34,816 nucleotides of DNA from NCBI GenBank assembly GCA_018066045.1, contig JAGHSD010000109.1, positions 1 to 34,816 of the forward strand. The letters run 5' to 3'. Below, piece by piece: positions 33,852 to 34,816 of this stretch. Numbering within the stretch: position 1 is the stretch's first letter; each line of letters starts with the position of its first letter. The translations under genes and the position numbers were made by a program. Source of the stretch: Candidatus Darwinimomas equi. GTDB taxonomy: Bacteria; Bacillota; Clostridia; Lachnospirales; Lachnospiraceae. The notes beneath the pieces were generated by a model. It worked only from the letters and a program-made list of their open reading frames with translations, searched no databases and had not been told where the DNA came from.

Positions 33852-34816
33852 ATGAATAAGCCTTCAATAAAAAAAATAGCCGACATTGCAAATGTGTCGA
33901 CTACAACCGTATCTTATGTAATTAATAACAAACCCGGAATAAGTCAGGAGACCCGTGACAGGGTGCTGAAGATCATTGATGAGGAAAACTATACTCCTGT
34001 TACAAGTAAGCAGCACATAGTTCCTTTCAGATCGAAAAACATCTATCTGGTTATCGATGATTTTGCTTCATTCGGAAATCTTTTCTATTCAACAATACTT
34101 GATATATGCAGCTCTGTGGCCGCAAAAGCGGGATACGATCTGATTCTTTCAAAGGTCGATGAATCCTTCCGAAATTCGTCTGCCGCAAAAGCCATCCGTT
34201 ACGGCACCGCTGCCGGAACGATCTTTCTTCATGATATTGATGCGGAAACTCTGGTTTTTCTCCGTCAGGAAAATGTTCCTTTCGTAGTAATTGATGCTCA
34301 CCGTCAGCATCCCGGGTATTCGCGTGTCTGTGTGGATTATGAAGCTGCGGCGTACACGGTAACAAATTTCCTGATTCAGGCCGGGCATGAAAAACTCGGG
34401 TTTATCGGAGAACGTGCCATTCCTGATTTCTATACATCCACCTTTAACGGATTCTGTCGTGCTCTTTCCGAAAATCATCTTGTTGTTCATCCTTCATGGC
34501 TGCAGGCAGAAGCATGCGATATCGATTCGGCTTTCCAGTGCATGAACAACATTCTTGATTTCAGCGAGCATCCGACCGGCATCGTGTGTGCAACGGATTC
34601 TTTTGCCCTCGCGGGAATGCACTGTGTTCAGGAACACGGTTACTCCGTACCTGAAGATTTTTCTTTTGTCGGGATAGATGACCTTGATCTCTCCAGAATC
34701 TACTTCCCTCCTCTGACAACGATTCATATCGATCTGTTTGAAATGGCGGATAAAGCCATCAAGTTCCTTGATGAACAGATCACCTCCGGCACGGCACCAA
34801 AAGAAGGTGTATATAT
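33852..34816 (+). CDS. LacI/GalR-family transcriptional regulator (C-terminus beyond window)
   Basis: An open frame begins with ATG at 33852, 5 nt after AGGAGG, and runs off the right edge (321 codons). The N-terminal helix-turn-helix is SIKKIADIANVSTTTVSYVIN followed by the hinge region NKPGISQETRDRVLKIIDEENYTP, a canonical LacI family start. The rest is a sugar-binding-type domain: NIYLVIDDFASFGNLFYSTI, AAGTIFLHDI, PFVVIDAHRQ, VCVDYEAAAYTVTNFL, GIVCATDSFALAGMHCV and FSFVGIDDLDLSRIYFPPLTTI, with effector-pocket positions typical of GalR-type proteins. It is divergent from the isomerase/binding-protein genes, so it most likely controls them in response to a related sugar. Confidence 0.93.
   Translation, partial: MNKPSIKKIADIANVSTTTVSYVINNKPGISQETRDRVLKIIDEENYTPVTSKQHIVPFRSKNIYLVIDDFASFGNLFYSTILDICSSVAAKAGYDLILSKVDESFRNSSAAKAIRYGTAAGTIFLHDIDAETLVFLRQENVPFVVIDAHRQHPGYSRVCVDYEAAAYTVTNFLIQAGHEKLGFIGERAIPDFYTSTFNGFCRALSENHLVVHPSWLQAEACDIDSAFQCMNNILDFSEHPTGIVCATDSFALAGMHCVQEHGYSVPEDFSFVGIDDLDLSRIYFPPLTTIHIDLFEMADKAIKFLDEQITSGTAPKEGVY

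Overview
The window reads as chromosomal core sequence of a Gram-positive, low-to-mid GC Firmicute, most likely a Clostridia/Lachnospiraceae member. The grounds are the gene order nusB-xseA-xseB-ispA-dxs-tlyA-nadK-argR-recN, the use of AddAB rather than RecBCD, the scpA-scpB pair, lipoproteins with lipoboxes, a secreted wall-type protein with a Pro/Lys linker, and strong GGAGG ribosome sites. I see no rRNA, tRNA, CRISPR array, transposase or phage gene.

Layout (most genes are on the minus strand, so read right to left). (1) 1-10608: one tight run from nusB to a truncated PrsA-like lipoprotein at the left edge, through exonuclease VII, isoprenoid synthesis (ispA, dxs), TlyA, NAD kinase, ArgR, RecN and glycogen synthase. 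Nearly all junctions are ATGA/TGATG overlaps. A sigma-A promoter and a 5' hairpin precede nusB. (2) 10808-11719: a lone plus-strand family 2 glycosyltransferase with its own promoter, convergent with addA. (3) 11760-21189: scpA-scpB-dut-TPR lipoprotein-addB-addA, from a promoter that would give an almost leaderless scpA mRNA. addB carries an in-frame TGA just before its conserved C-terminal iron-sulfur cysteines. (4) 21250-23864: L,D-transpeptidase, D-alanyl-D-alanine carboxypeptidase and metallophosphoesterase, ending in a clear intrinsic terminator. (5) 23994-30862: SPFH protein, small membrane protein, secreted beta-rich wall protein, aminopeptidase P, MntP, a sigma-70-fragment protein and a tRNA-dihydrouridine synthase, behind a good TTTACA-17-TATAAT promoter. 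(6) 31087-34816: a carbohydrate module of L-fucose/arabinose-isomerase-like protein plus sugar-binding lipoprotein, divergent from a LacI-type regulator that runs off the right edge.

Functionally, the window joins housekeeping (chromosome condensation, double-strand break repair, nucleotide sanitation, isoprenoids, NADP), cell-wall maturation and one inducible sugar locus. The most unusual sequence-level observation is the AddB interruption. I did not find a convincing new defence or mobile system.
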